From contig DAISWL010000002.1 of NCBI GenBank assembly GCA_036826375.1, positions 62,001-126,000 of the forward strand: 64,000 nucleotides of DNA, given 5' to 3'. Below the pieces are notes generated by a model that saw only the letters and a list, made by a program, of their open reading frames with translations, was not told the DNA's origin and did not search any database. The stretch is from DAISWL01 sp036826375 (GTDB lineage: Bacteria; Patescibacteriota; Saccharimonadia; Saccharimonadales; HK-STAS-PATE-42). Both the position numbers and the translations under genes were made by a program. This document shows, piece by piece, positions 6,216 through 15,100 of the stretch (position 1 is the stretch's first letter; the number at the start of each line of letters is the position of its first letter).

Positions 6216-6749
6216 TCAGGCTACTATTATATTACCTGCAGCCAGGCGAGGTCCTCCACTATGGCCTTTTTCCTCGCTCGGGGTATAAGGATCTTCTTTT
6301 AAATGGACCATTATTGAAGTGCCCTCTGGTGAATTTAACAATGATGCCGGACCTGGGCTAAGACTAAATCTATTGGTAATTGCTTCCATCTGACCATTTC
6401 CTTCTTCATCTACAATAATATTAGGCAAATCCCCAGCGTGATAACTATGATTAACATCTGGGTTAGTGTTACCATTTGGGCCGGGATCAAAGTGCCCACC
6501 AGTACACATAAAGGTATCGGAGGCTTCATCTTCACATGTCATTGCTTTTTCATGGATGTGACATGCATGCTTTCCCGGGGCTAGCACAGATGTATCGCCG
6601 CTAAGCTTAACACTAACTTTAACGTATTTGTAGCCTTCAATATCGTATTCTATGAATTCTGCTCGGCCAGATATCCCCCTTCCTGATATCTCAGCTGCAG
6701 CTTGAGCTGTAACTTTACTTTGGTTGGATATTAAATCTACTTGTGCCAT
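6216..6749 (-). CDS. sodC: Cu/Zn superoxide dismutase family protein
   Basis: The protein has 177 residues. HACHIHE (61-67) supplies two copper ligands, GGHFDP (84-89) the bridging His, HAGDLPN (104-110) a His and Asp zinc pair, and MVHLKED the last copper His. GHSGGPRLAAG matches the family ending, but the usual disulfide Cys (ACG) is Ala; extra cysteines lie at 72 and 82. The zinc ligand usually between GGHF and HAGD is not in its normal place, and H101 may substitute. No signal peptide is visible, although most bacterial SodC proteins are exported. It lies downstream of lepA with its own ribosome site (aaggga). The likely role is superoxide detoxification. Confidence 0.85.
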   Translation of the reverse strand: MAQVDLISNQSKVTAQAAAEISGRGISGRAEFIEYDIEGYKYVKVSVKLSGDTSVLAPGKHACHIHEKAMTCEDEASDTFMCTGGHFDPGPNGNTNPDVNHSYHAGDLPNIIVDEEGNGQMEAITNRFSLSPGPASLLNSPEGTSIMVHLKEDPYTPSEEKGHSGGPRLAAGNIIVA

Positions 6750-6800
6750 TGTTTGGACTCTCCCTTAAGTTTAATCTTACTTTAAATAAACACTATAAGC

Positions 6801-8615
6801 CTAGTCATCCTTCTTAATGAGAACTGTGAAGGCCTCGCTGGGTATCTCTACTTTACCAAATTTTTTCATTCTGGCCTTACCTGCTTTTTGTTTAGCCCAA
6901 AGCTTTTTTTTACGGCTAACGTCTCCTCCGTAAAGATGAGCCGTGACATTTTTCTTTAGCGCGGAGACATCTTCACGAGCAATAAACTTACCGTTAATAG
7001 CCGCCTGTAAGCTGACTTTAAACAGTTGTTTAGGAATTATATCTTTTAATTTCTCAACGATTCTACGCCCGATCGCTGGGGCCTCGGTTCTGTGTACTAC
7101 TAAACTTAAAGCATCTACCATTTCTCCTGCAACGTAAAAATCTAATCTTACTAAATTTTCTTCTCGATAGTCTGTTATCTGATAATTGAAACTTCCGTAA
7201 CCGCTAGTAACAGATTTCAAGCTATCGTAAAAATCTGTTAGCATGTTAGCTAATGGAGCTTCAAAGCTTATTATTGCCAAGCCCCCTTCGGTATAGCTAA
7301 GGCCCTTCTGCAAGCCTCTAGAGGTGGCGATTAAACTTAATGTACCACCGAGATACTCTTTAGGAGCAACTATCTCTCCGTTGATCCAGGGTTCTTTAAT
7401 AGCTACAACCTGATCTGCTGATGGCATGTCGCTAGCAGATTTTATACTAACCTCGGAACCATCACTAAGTTTAATAATATAATCTGTGCTAGGGTTTGTG
7501 ACAATAATTTCTAAATTATACTCACGCTCTAGCCTTTCTTTGACTATTTCAAGATGCAATAAGCCCAAGAATCCGATCCTAAACCCGAATCCTAGCACTG
7601 GTGAATTCTCTTGAGAGAATTTAAGCGCACTATCGCTTAAGCTTAACTTCTCTATAGCATCTTTTAAGTCTTCGTAGTCTTCATTGCTGGCCGGGAAAAA
7701 CCCAGCGTATACAAATGGTGTAACATCTTTATATCCCCGGAGGGCTTGCCTGGCTGGTTTAGATTTTAAAGTAACCGTATCCCCGACCTTAGCTTCTGAA
7801 GTCGAATGCAGATTGGTTACTATATAGCCGATCTCACCAGAGTTCAAGGAAGGATCTTTAATCATACCAGGAGAAAGATGCCCAACTTCTAGGGCTACAC
7901 CGTGCGTAGATTCAGCCATCATTGTTATCTCATCGCTATTCTTAATTTGGCCGTTGAAGAGGCGGACATAAACTACCACGCCCCTGTAGTCATCATAGTA
8001 GCTATCGAAAATTAATGCTGCAGTAGGCTCGTGAATAGAGTTAAGTTCGCCACTTGGTGGTGGTATCTGACTAACTATTGCGTCGAGCACTGAATCTACC
8101 CCCTGACCAGTTTTAGCACTAACCTTAATGATATCCTCTTGTTTGCAGCCAAGTAGATCTATAATTTCTGAGCTAACTTTTTCTACGTCTGCAGCGGGCA
8201 AATCTATTTTATTCAAAACTGGGATAAGCTTTAAATTCTGCTCAAAAGCTAAATAAAGATTGGCCAGGGTTTGTGCCTGAACGCCCTGGGTGGCATCAAC
8301 CACAAGGATAGCCCCCTCACAAGCCTGTAAAGAACGTGAAACTTCGTAGCTAAAATCTACATGACCAGGAGTATCTATCAAGTTTAATTGATAGGTGATG
8401 TCATTTTTCTGATAAGCCATCCTAACTGGCGCAAGCTTAATAGTAATACCCTTCTCGCGCTCTAAATCCATCTTATCTAACAATTGTGATTTCATATCGC
8501 GCTTATTAACAGTACCTGTTAATTCTAGAAGTCTATCCGCAAGAGTAGACTTACCATGGTCTATATGAGCAATTATTGAAAAATTTCTGATTAAGCCTAA
8601 ATCTGAATTAGCCAC
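6801..8615 (-). CDS. lepA: Elongation factor 4 (LepA), back-translocating GTPase
   Basis: The 604-residue length is normal. The G1 motif AHIDHGKST (17-25), G3 DTPGH and G4 NKID are present, and the LepA-specific C-terminal domain with VSRKKKLWAKQKAGKARMKK is intact. LepA binds ribosomes and helps during stalled or difficult translation and ribosome assembly. The start is a GTG (8613-8615) only five bases after the murJ stop, so translation is probably coupled. Several TAARCTTAA sites fall in it. Confidence 0.97.
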   Translation of the reverse strand: MANSDLGLIRNFSIIAHIDHGKSTLADRLLELTGTVNKRDMKSQLLDKMDLEREKGITIKLAPVRMAYQKNDITYQLNLIDTPGHVDFSYEVSRSLQACEGAILVVDATQGVQAQTLANLYLAFEQNLKLIPVLNKIDLPAADVEKVSSEIIDLLGCKQEDIIKVSAKTGQGVDSVLDAIVSQIPPPSGELNSIHEPTAALIFDSYYDDYRGVVVYVRLFNGQIKNSDEITMMAESTHGVALEVGHLSPGMIKDPSLNSGEIGYIVTNLHSTSEAKVGDTVTLKSKPARQALRGYKDVTPFVYAGFFPASNEDYEDLKDAIEKLSLSDSALKFSQENSPVLGFGFRIGFLGLLHLEIVKERLEREYNLEIIVTNPSTDYIIKLSDGSEVSIKSASDMPSADQVVAIKEPWINGEIVAPKEYLGGTLSLIATSRGLQKGLSYTEGGLAIISFEAPLANMLTDFYDSLKSVTSGYGSFNYQITDYREENLVRLDFYVAGEMVDALSLVVHRTEAPAIGRRIVEKLKDIIPKQLFKVSLQAAINGKFIAREDVSALKKNVTAHLYGGDVSRKKKLWAKQKAGKARMKKFGKVEIPSEAFTVLIKKDD

Positions 8616-8620
8616 GATAA

Positions 8621-10195
8621 CTACTTTTGACCCACAAATTTAACGAACTTCTCTACTACAGGTTTGGCTTCTTTTAAGCCAATTAAATAACTAACGATGA
8701 TATAGGCTATTATAGATATACTAACGGTAATAATGAACTTGGGCACAATCACCATGAATCCAGCATCCCCAGATCGTAGGGGCAATATTTTAATCATAAA
8801 CCAGGTTATGAAAGAGGTAGCGAGCCCAGCTAATAGCATTTTTAAAATCTGGGATATCACTTCCTTATCAAATAGCTGGTCGACATGTTTTTTCAAGAAC
8901 TTCATTAATATCAGAACCTCTACTACACTAGATGATGTTTGAGCTATAGCCAAGCCTCTTACCCCTAAAGCTGAAGACCGGCCGAGAGTTATAGCCAGCA
9001 CTATGTTCAAGGCAACAGCAAAGAAAGAAATGTAGAGAGGGGTCATAGTATCCTGCTTGGCGTAATATATCCTTGTTAGAATCTGGAAAAGAACCTTTGC
9101 GCCGATTAAGCCAACTAGTAGCGCCAATATGGAGGCTATCACCGCGTTGCCTTTTGCGAATAGCAGCCTAACTAAATAACCACGGCCAAAGTATGTAATT
9201 ATCATTGTCGGGATGATCAACCATATTATAATCTTCACGATATTCTGAACTTCCTTCTTGAATAAATCTGGACGATTCTGGTTTAAACGTTCGGTCATCC
9301 TGGGGAATGCAGCAGTGGATATTGCGGCACCGACTAAATTAACCGGAACTGTCTGCAGAGTAAAAGCTGTCTGGTAGGCCGTGATCATACCAGGTCCTAA
9401 TCTTGAAGCCATGTTAGTTTCGACCAATACGTTAAGATAATCTATGCTTTGGTCTAATGAGCGTGTGGGAAGAATTTTGAGCACCTTATGGAAAGCTTTG
9501 TTTTTAGTATATATCCACGGTGAATAGTTAAACTTAAGACCTATCAGGCCAATAATGCTTGTTATCAGTTGAAGAAAAGATCCGATTACCACACCGTAAG
9601 CAACCCCCATTATGCCAAATTTTGGAGATAGAAAGATAACTCCGGATATAATACCCAAACTATAAACCGATGGAGCCATGGCGTAAAAGAAGAACTTACC
9701 ATGAGCTTGCTGGATGCTCGTAAGAACGCTACTCACCGAAAATAGTATCGGGTTGATAGCAATTATACGCATCATACTAACAGCCAAAAAGGTGGCGTGT
9801 TCATCTAAGCCCGGAGCCACTATTTTAGATACTAGCGTTTCTGCAAATATAATTATAAGTATGCTGGCTACAGTAGTAGATATTGCTAGTATATTGACTA
9901 AGCTACTACTTAGCTCCCACGCTGAGTGCCTATTCCCTTTAGCTATTCTTTCGTTGAAAACTGGTATAAAGCTAACACTAAGAGAACCAGAAACCAGAAT
10001 GAAGAACATAAAATCCGGGATAGTAAAAGCTGTGCGATAGGCATCTATTTCTGGACCTAAACCAAAATTGGCCAAAATAAGCCTTTCCCTGAGTAATCCA
10101 AGCATGCTAGAGAAAATGCCTGATGCCGCCAGCATGGCCGCCGCATAACCCACACTCATGTTCTTATTGAATCTTAAAACTAATTTTTTGATCAT
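8621..10195 (-). CDS. murJ: Lipid II flippase MurJ (MviN family)
   Basis: The 524-residue polytopic protein has about 14 hydrophobic segments. The family N-terminus (MLAASGIFSSMLGLLRERLI) and the MATE/MviN-type repeats (e.g. AYRTAFTIPDFMFFILVSGSLSVSFIPVF near 47) are present. It flips the peptidoglycan precursor lipid II across the membrane, so it works with the PBP1A at 56013. It is the first gene of a unit with lepA. A TATAATTAAGCTTA stretch ends directly at the ATG, giving a leaderless-type promoter. Confidence 0.93.
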   Translation of the reverse strand: MIKKLVLRFNKNMSVGYAAAMLAASGIFSSMLGLLRERLILANFGLGPEIDAYRTAFTIPDFMFFILVSGSLSVSFIPVFNERIAKGNRHSAWELSSSLVNILAISTTVASILIIIFAETLVSKIVAPGLDEHATFLAVSMMRIIAINPILFSVSSVLTSIQQAHGKFFFYAMAPSVYSLGIISGVIFLSPKFGIMGVAYGVVIGSFLQLITSIIGLIGLKFNYSPWIYTKNKAFHKVLKILPTRSLDQSIDYLNVLVETNMASRLGPGMITAYQTAFTLQTVPVNLVGAAISTAAFPRMTERLNQNRPDLFKKEVQNIVKIIIWLIIPTMIITYFGRGYLVRLLFAKGNAVIASILALLVGLIGAKVLFQILTRIYYAKQDTMTPLYISFFAVALNIVLAITLGRSSALGVRGLAIAQTSSSVVEVLILMKFLKKHVDQLFDKEVISQILKMLLAGLATSFITWFMIKILPLRSGDAGFMVIVPKFIITVSISIIAYIIVSYLIGLKEAKPVVEKFVKFVGQK

Positions 10196-10209
10196 TAAGC
10201 TTAATTATA
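10196..10209 (-). promoter_or_regulatory. Leaderless-type promoter of murJ
   Basis: On the reverse strand TATAAT (10209-10204) is followed by TAAGCTTA and then the ATG ending at 10195, a gap of 8 nt. The TTAAGCTTAA motif fills the gap. Confidence 0.55.
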
Positions 10210-10288
10210 ACCTATATTCAAGATTTTATGTTAAACTATTAGCCAGTAAGTAGAGAAATTTAAAAGGGTAATATAAGAAGGATTATTT

Positions 10289-11380
10289 ATGCCATCAGAA
10301 AAAAGAGAAATTGTAGATATATCTAATAAATCTATTTTTAGATTATTTTCAGCAGTATTAATTTTCATCTTTGGTATCTACTTTTTATATAGTATAAAAA
10401 ACGTTTTGGTTATGTTAATAATCTCTGGGTTTCTTGCTCTTTCTATATACAGACCAGTTAAGTTTTTAGCGACTAAGCTCAGGGTGTCTACAACTATCGG
10501 GACCATCATAGCTTATAGTCTAGTCGTGGGAATATTAGGGTATTTAATATACGCCACTTTCCCATCGCTTATCAAACAACTCTATAGTTTAGTAATCAAC
10601 GCCCCTAATACAATAGAAACCGCTAGAAATACTAATAGCTTTGCGGCTTTTGCCATAAACGCCTTTGATCTGGAACAGAAATCAAATCAGCTTAGTCAAT
10701 ACGCCTCCACCCACTGGCAAGATATCGTGCACGGATTTGCTGGGCAATTTCAAAGTTTTGTAAGTTTTATATATTCTCTAATAACTATACTTATCATCAC
10801 CCTTTTGATAGTGGCTGAGGGACCAGAGATGATAGACCGTCTGTGGGATATAGTAGAAGATGGCAATAATAAAAAGAAATATCAAAAACTATTATATAAA
10901 ATGTATGGCGTTATAACTGGATACACTAATGGCCAAGTGATACTTACCACGTTAAATGCAACTTTCGCATTAATATTTATGATGATAGCCTCTAAAATTG
11001 TGGGAGTTAACATCCAATACCCATTAGCCATTTGGGCGCTAGTTTGGATGGCCGGATTAATACCATTTGTAGGAGCAACCCTGGGAGCTGCCATCTCAAT
11101 ATTCTTTACCATCTTCTTGAGCTGGAAATTAAGTCTAGCCATAGCCATATATTATGCAGTTTATCAGCAAATAGAAAATAGTACCCTGCAGCCATGGATA
11201 CAATCAAAATCCATCAACGCAAGTGCCCTAACGATATTTGTGGCAGCGCTTATAGGCGCTAGCTTTGGCGGAATAGTGGGTGCTTTTGTTGCTATACCAG
11301 TAGCTGGGTGTATGAAAGTAGGTATTGATTTCTACCTCAGAGAAAACTCAAAATCAATTAGAATTAAGAAGAATAAATAA
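10289..11380 (+). CDS. AI-2E/PerM family membrane protein
   Basis: The 363-residue protein has an N-terminal pair of membrane segments, a central loop (about 100-160), a membrane segment near 165, and a C-terminal block of about four segments with GLIPFVGATLGAAISI and GGIVGAFVAIPVAG, typical of this family. Members have been linked to autoinducer-2 export or to Na+/H+ exchange, so the substrate cannot be named. It is divergent from murJ. The ribosome site aagaagga precedes the ATG. No TAARCTTAA site is inside the gene, unlike most neighbours. Confidence 0.85.
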   Translation: MPSEKREIVDISNKSIFRLFSAVLIFIFGIYFLYSIKNVLVMLIISGFLALSIYRPVKFLATKLRVSTTIGTIIAYSLVVGILGYLIYATFPSLIKQLYSLVINAPNTIETARNTNSFAAFAINAFDLEQKSNQLSQYASTHWQDIVHGFAGQFQSFVSFIYSLITILIITLLIVAEGPEMIDRLWDIVEDGNNKKKYQKLLYKMYGVITGYTNGQVILTTLNATFALIFMMIASKIVGVNIQYPLAIWALVWMAGLIPFVGATLGAAISIFFTIFLSWKLSLAIAIYYAVYQQIENSTLQPWIQSKSINASALTIFVAALIGASFGGIVGAFVAIPVAGCMKVGIDFYLRENSKSIRIKKNK

Positions 11381-11568
11381 TAAATATAGAGAGCACATTT
11401 TAGCTTGCTCCAGATTCTGGCGAGATAGATCCGCGATACAAATAGTTTTATTATAAGAAGCTATATCCTTAGCTTTAGCTATAGAAATAGGGGCAAGAAA
11501 CTGTTTAGTTATTAGGATAGCTAGGGCGATAATTAAGCAAGTAATAATTTTCAGCCTATACCCCTACC

Positions 11569-13239
11569 TTAAATCCCCACCACTTCGCCACCAATTTTGT
11601 TGCAGAAAAACTGATCATGGCTAATGTAGAGGATAGCACCGCTAAACTTAATCAGCTCACTTTCAAGCTCCTCAATACTTGGTAGATCTAGGTGGTTGGT
11701 GGGCTCATCTAATATTAAAAGATTAGGTTGATTAGCTAGCATTTCAATAATTTGCAGCCGGGCTTTTTGACCTCCGCTAAGCTTAATTACTGGTTTATCG
11801 TAATCGGAAGTTGGCTCAAACAAATAACGTTTTAAAATAGATTTCACCTGAGGCTCAGTCAGCGGCTTGCCTAATTGATGATAGATATTTTCTACCGCCT
11901 GCCCTAGCTTAAGCTTAAGTACGCTAAGGTCAATCTCTTGTTGGTAATAACCAATCTTAAGATTAGGGTTAAGTTCTATCAAGCCAGAATAGATGCGGGG
12001 GAGGGCATCTTTTTGCCCACTGGAGGCAGATTTGCTTAAACTTAATATCGTTTTGATTAAAGTAGATTTCCCCGCTCCGTTTTTACCTTTAATCTGCAGC
12101 TTCTCACCAATATTCAGCCTGAAAGAAAGTTCGCTAAATAAAATTTTTTCGCCCCAACCTAAGCTTAAATCTAGCACATCTATCAGCGGAGCATTACCTT
12201 TAATATCGCTTCCGGCCATATTAAGTTTAATGTTGGTAGCTTTGAATTTCTCGTAAGCCGGCAACTGAGATTTTTTAAGTAGGGCATCTTTGCTTTCGTT
12301 ATCTATCCATAGATTTGGTTTTTCTATAGCTTCAAGCTCCTTAAGTTTAAGCCGAGATTTCGCCTCCAAGCCTTTGAAACGCTGAATTGTACTTGGGTGA
12401 CGAGATTTTTCTTTCATCCTTTGATAGCGAATAATGTCATCTTTTGTATTGATGATTTGCTTTTGAGTGATTTCAAATTCGCTGGCGGCTCCGGCAGTTT
12501 TAAAAGCATTTTGGCGGAGGTAATCTTGATAATTACCTGGGTAGATGAAAGTTTTTTGATCTTTAATTTCTATAATTTTATTGACCAAACTAAGAACATC
12601 CCTATCGTGAGTTACAATGATAATTGTGGCCTTTTCTTGAGCTAGCCAATCGTTGAACCAAACTTTACTGGCGTAATCCATATGGTTGGTGGGCTCATCC
12701 ATTAAGATGATATGAGCCTTGCTGTGCATAATTTTCACAACCTCGACCATCCGTTTTTGACCGCCACTTAAGTTTAATAGCTTATCTGCACTCATGCTTT
12801 CGGTGATGCCGAGGCGTTTTAAATCTTCTATGATTTTGCCTTCCAGTTCATAAAAGCCTAAGTCTCCAAACTGCTCTAAAGCCTCAGAGTATTGGTGAAT
12901 TTGGTGATTAGTTGGGTTCTGAAGATGCTCAAACTGCTCAATCTGATTCTTAAGTTTAGTGTAGCGGGGGATATCCCCCAGTATATAAGTTATGACGATT
13001 TTATCCGCCTGATCGCTGTGTTCTTGACGGGTGCTTGCTATGGTGATGTTTTTGGCTAAGCTTAAATCTCCATCGTAATCTTTATCGCTACCGTTAATAA
13101 TGTTTAAAAGTGTAGATTTCCCACAGCCGTTACGGCCGATTAAACCTATTTTTTCGCCTTTATTTAAACTTAAGCTAAGCCCGCCATAAAGTAATTTGGA
13201 GCCGAAAGATTTTGAATGGATATCAATGTTAACTAGCAT
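11569..13239 (-). CDS. ABC-F family ATPase (resident copy)
   Basis: The 556-residue protein has two ABC domains and no membrane segment. Domain 1 has GRNGCGKST, LSGGQKRMVEVVK and ILMDEPTNHMD. A linker has AseLTQK-like coiled-coil character. Domain 2 has GKNGAGKST, LSGGQKARLQI and LILDEPTNHLD. I chose the ATG at 13239 over an upstream one at 13260 because gaaagg precedes it and the gene then overlaps the MFS gene by 11 bp. Members act in translation or ribosome protection. It carries about a dozen TAARCTTAA sites, in sharp contrast to the island ABC-F. Confidence 0.9.
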   Translation of the reverse strand: MLVNIDIHSKSFGSKLLYGGLSLSLNKGEKIGLIGRNGCGKSTLLNIINGSDKDYDGDLSLAKNITIASTRQEHSDQADKIVITYILGDIPRYTKLKNQIEQFEHLQNPTNHQIHQYSEALEQFGDLGFYELEGKIIEDLKRLGITESMSADKLLNLSGGQKRMVEVVKIMHSKAHIILMDEPTNHMDYASKVWFNDWLAQEKATIIIVTHDRDVLSLVNKIIEIKDQKTFIYPGNYQDYLRQNAFKTAGAASEFEITQKQIINTKDDIIRYQRMKEKSRHPSTIQRFKGLEAKSRLKLKELEAIEKPNLWIDNESKDALLKKSQLPAYEKFKATNIKLNMAGSDIKGNAPLIDVLDLSLGWGEKILFSELSFRLNIGEKLQIKGKNGAGKSTLIKTILSLSKSASSGQKDALPRIYSGLIELNPNLKIGYYQQEIDLSVLKLKLGQAVENIYHQLGKPLTEPQVKSILKRYLFEPTSDYDKPVIKLSGGQKARLQIIEMLANQPNLLILDEPTNHLDLPSIEELESELIKFSGAILYISHDQFFCNKIGGEVVGI

Positions 13240-14446
13240 GACTGTGCCTTTCTTTTGCATAGATGTACAAACTTAATATTACCACTGTAATCCCTACAAA
13301 AGCAGATACTAGCAAGTAGCCGCTATCACCTAACCTATTCATACTTAAGTTTAGTAGCGGGTAGGATAGAGCCGCCATAATTCCTCCAACTAATCCAGAT
13401 AAACTAGCTACCGAAGCTCTTTCCGAGCTGGGTGCTAGATCGTGAAGCTTGGCATCGTTGATATCATTAGCGTAGCTTTGAGAAAGTAATAATATAAACA
13501 TAGATACCAGCAGTAAGAACCAATTTGTAGCTATAAAGGCAGCGATAGCAAAACCAGTAGATGTAATCATCAATACCGGCTGCCACCAGCTAGCCTTAAA
13601 TTTATCTACTAACCCACCCAAAATGAAATAACCAAGGGTACCGGCTATAGCGGTCAACAGACCGATCCATTTTTGATCAATCCCAATTTTAAGGTAAGAT
13701 AGTGGAGAAAATTCATAAACATAATTAGCATAAACTGAAACCACTAGAGCTGAGATTATTATTCTCAAGCCCAGGCTCTTATTCACAATGGTTGATTTAA
13801 TAGTTTTTAACACATGTTTGTAAGCAGTTAGTTCTTGATCTTTTTTATGGAAAGTAGGTTCTTTAACTAGAAGAATGACCGCTGTACCCAGAATAGCGGT
13901 TGGAACTTCTAGAAAGTAAATTGATCTCGGATTAAGCAAATCTAGTAAATATCCACCCAAAGATATAGATATGAATAGGCTTAATCCAAAAAGCCTTTGC
14001 AAGAATACATTAACCTTAAGATATTTTCCCTCTTGTTTTATGCTCTTTAAGCTATCATAAACCAAGGCCTGCGATGTACCACTATGAAAACTAGAAGCTG
14101 CTCCCCATACTACTACGGAAATCAGATAGCTAAAATAACTGTGGCTTAATCCCCCCAGTAGGCTGGAAATAAGTAAACATCCCGTACTTAGGGCTAAGGT
14201 TTTGGTTCTGCTCCATCTATCACTTAAAATACTGCTAGGGAATTCTAGGATTAGAGTGGTGATCATATATATTAACGGAAAACTGGTAATTTGAGTGGTA
14301 GTTAAGTTTAATGTATTTTTTAAGAATATTTTTTCTATTCCATACCACAGTACAAAGCTTGAACAGAGGGTATAGATGGCAATTGCTCTCAATCTAGGGT
14401 CTGAGAGAATTAAGCTTATTTCTTTGTGTTGTTTTAGGTATTTCAT
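13229..14446 (-). CDS. Major facilitator superfamily transporter
   Basis: The 405-residue protein has about 12 hydrophobic segments. The loop between segments 2 and 3 reads LSDRWSRTKTLAL, the MFS motif A (GxLaDrxGrk) in a variant form. Drug-efflux relatives are likely but the substrate is unknown. The stop overlaps the start of the ABC-F gene downstream, so the two are co-transcribed; pairing a drug exporter with an ABC-F factor would fit antibiotic tolerance, which is inference. Confidence 0.85.
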   Translation of the reverse strand: MKYLKQHKEISLILSDPRLRAIAIYTLCSSFVLWYGIEKIFLKNTLNLTTTQITSFPLIYMITTLILEFPSSILSDRWSRTKTLALSTGCLLISSLLGGLSHSYFSYLISVVVWGAASSFHSGTSQALVYDSLKSIKQEGKYLKVNVFLQRLFGLSLFISISLGGYLLDLLNPRSIYFLEVPTAILGTAVILLVKEPTFHKKDQELTAYKHVLKTIKSTIVNKSLGLRIIISALVVSVYANYVYEFSPLSYLKIGIDQKWIGLLTAIAGTLGYFILGGLVDKFKASWWQPVLMITSTGFAIAAFIATNWFLLLVSMFILLLSQSYANDINDAKLHDLAPSSERASVASLSGLVGGIMAALSYPLLNLSMNRLGDSGYLLVSAFVGITVVILSLYIYAKERHSHAS

Positions 14447-14471
14447 AATATGTATTTAATGCTGACTTGGT

Positions 14472-14732
14472 TTATTTATAAAGTTCAGAATGCGTTCCGA
14501 TCATTTCAAAAATATAGATAGTCTCATTATCTATACGGTAGATAGCTCTGTAATCGCCGGTTACGCTAAAACTGCTATAATCTTTTAACTCACCGCTTAG
14601 CTTATGAGCTCTTAGGAGTGGAGCTCTAGGATTGCTGATAAAAAGCTCCAACCTTAGCTCAAAAGCACTTTTAACTTTACTTGGAAATTTAGTGAATTGT
14701 TTTTTGAACTTTTTACTAAACTTAATCTTCAT
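14472..14732 (-). CDS. RelE/YafQ-type toxin
   Basis: The 86-residue basic protein has KFSKKFKKQFTKFP at the start and GDYRAIYRIDNETIYIFEMI then GTHSELY at the end, the pattern of RelE/YoeB/YafQ mRNA-cleaving toxins. The start overlaps the end of the antitoxin gene by 11 bp, the usual arrangement for a coupled type II pair. It probably cleaves mRNA at the ribosome when free of antitoxin. Confidence 0.85.
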   Translation of the reverse strand: MKIKFSKKFKKQFTKFPSKVKSAFELRLELFISNPRAPLLRAHKLSGELKDYSSFSVTGDYRAIYRIDNETIYIFEMIGTHSELYK

Positions 14733-15030
14733 TACTATTCAACCAGGCTAATGCATCTTCAGTGTTATTAAAAGCTGGAGAATAGTTTTTTTTGTTCTCA
14801 GTTTCGTTTAAGGCAGAGAGTAATTCTGTGGCTACGGCAGGATTCAACTCCTCCTCTGCTCTATCTGGGTTATCCTTAGGCTTAAAGACGATTTTGTTTT
14901 CAGCTAATATCTTTTCAAAGGCTTTAGTTGCAACCGTACTAACTGGTAAACCTAGGCTTTTAGCAAAGGCCTGGAGTTCATCTTTAAGATCTTTATCTAT
15001 TTTAGTGTTTAAAACTGTTACGTTACTCAT
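14722..15030 (-). CDS. RelB/DinJ-type antitoxin
   Basis: The protein has 102 residues. The N-terminal stretch VTVLNTKIDKDLKDELQAFA with KSLGLPVSTVATKAFEKIL is a ribbon-helix-helix DNA-binding segment as in DinJ/RelB. The acidic C-terminal part (after about 50) would wrap the toxin. It lies upstream of and overlaps the toxin gene; autoregulation of the pair is expected from the family. Confidence 0.82.
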   Translation of the reverse strand: MSNVTVLNTKIDKDLKDELQAFAKSLGLPVSTVATKAFEKILAENKIVFKPKDNPDRAEEELNPAVATELLSALNETENKKNYSPAFNNTEDALAWLNSNED

Positions 15031-15100
15031 AATAACTATATTATATACAATGGTTAGATTATTTGCAATAAGTGAACTGTTAGAGTTGTAATAAAAACAT

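Noticed and set aside
5787..6288. Two forward open frames across the tRNA-Phe gene and its duplicated tail
   Set aside because: They run through a tRNA, terminators and a repeat, and their shared protein segment exists only because the DNA is duplicated.
11356..11555. Reverse frame of about 66 codons with a signal-peptide-like start (LKIITCLIIALAILI)
   Set aside because: Its only possible start is CTG, it lacks a ribosome site and it overlaps the end of the AI-2E gene.
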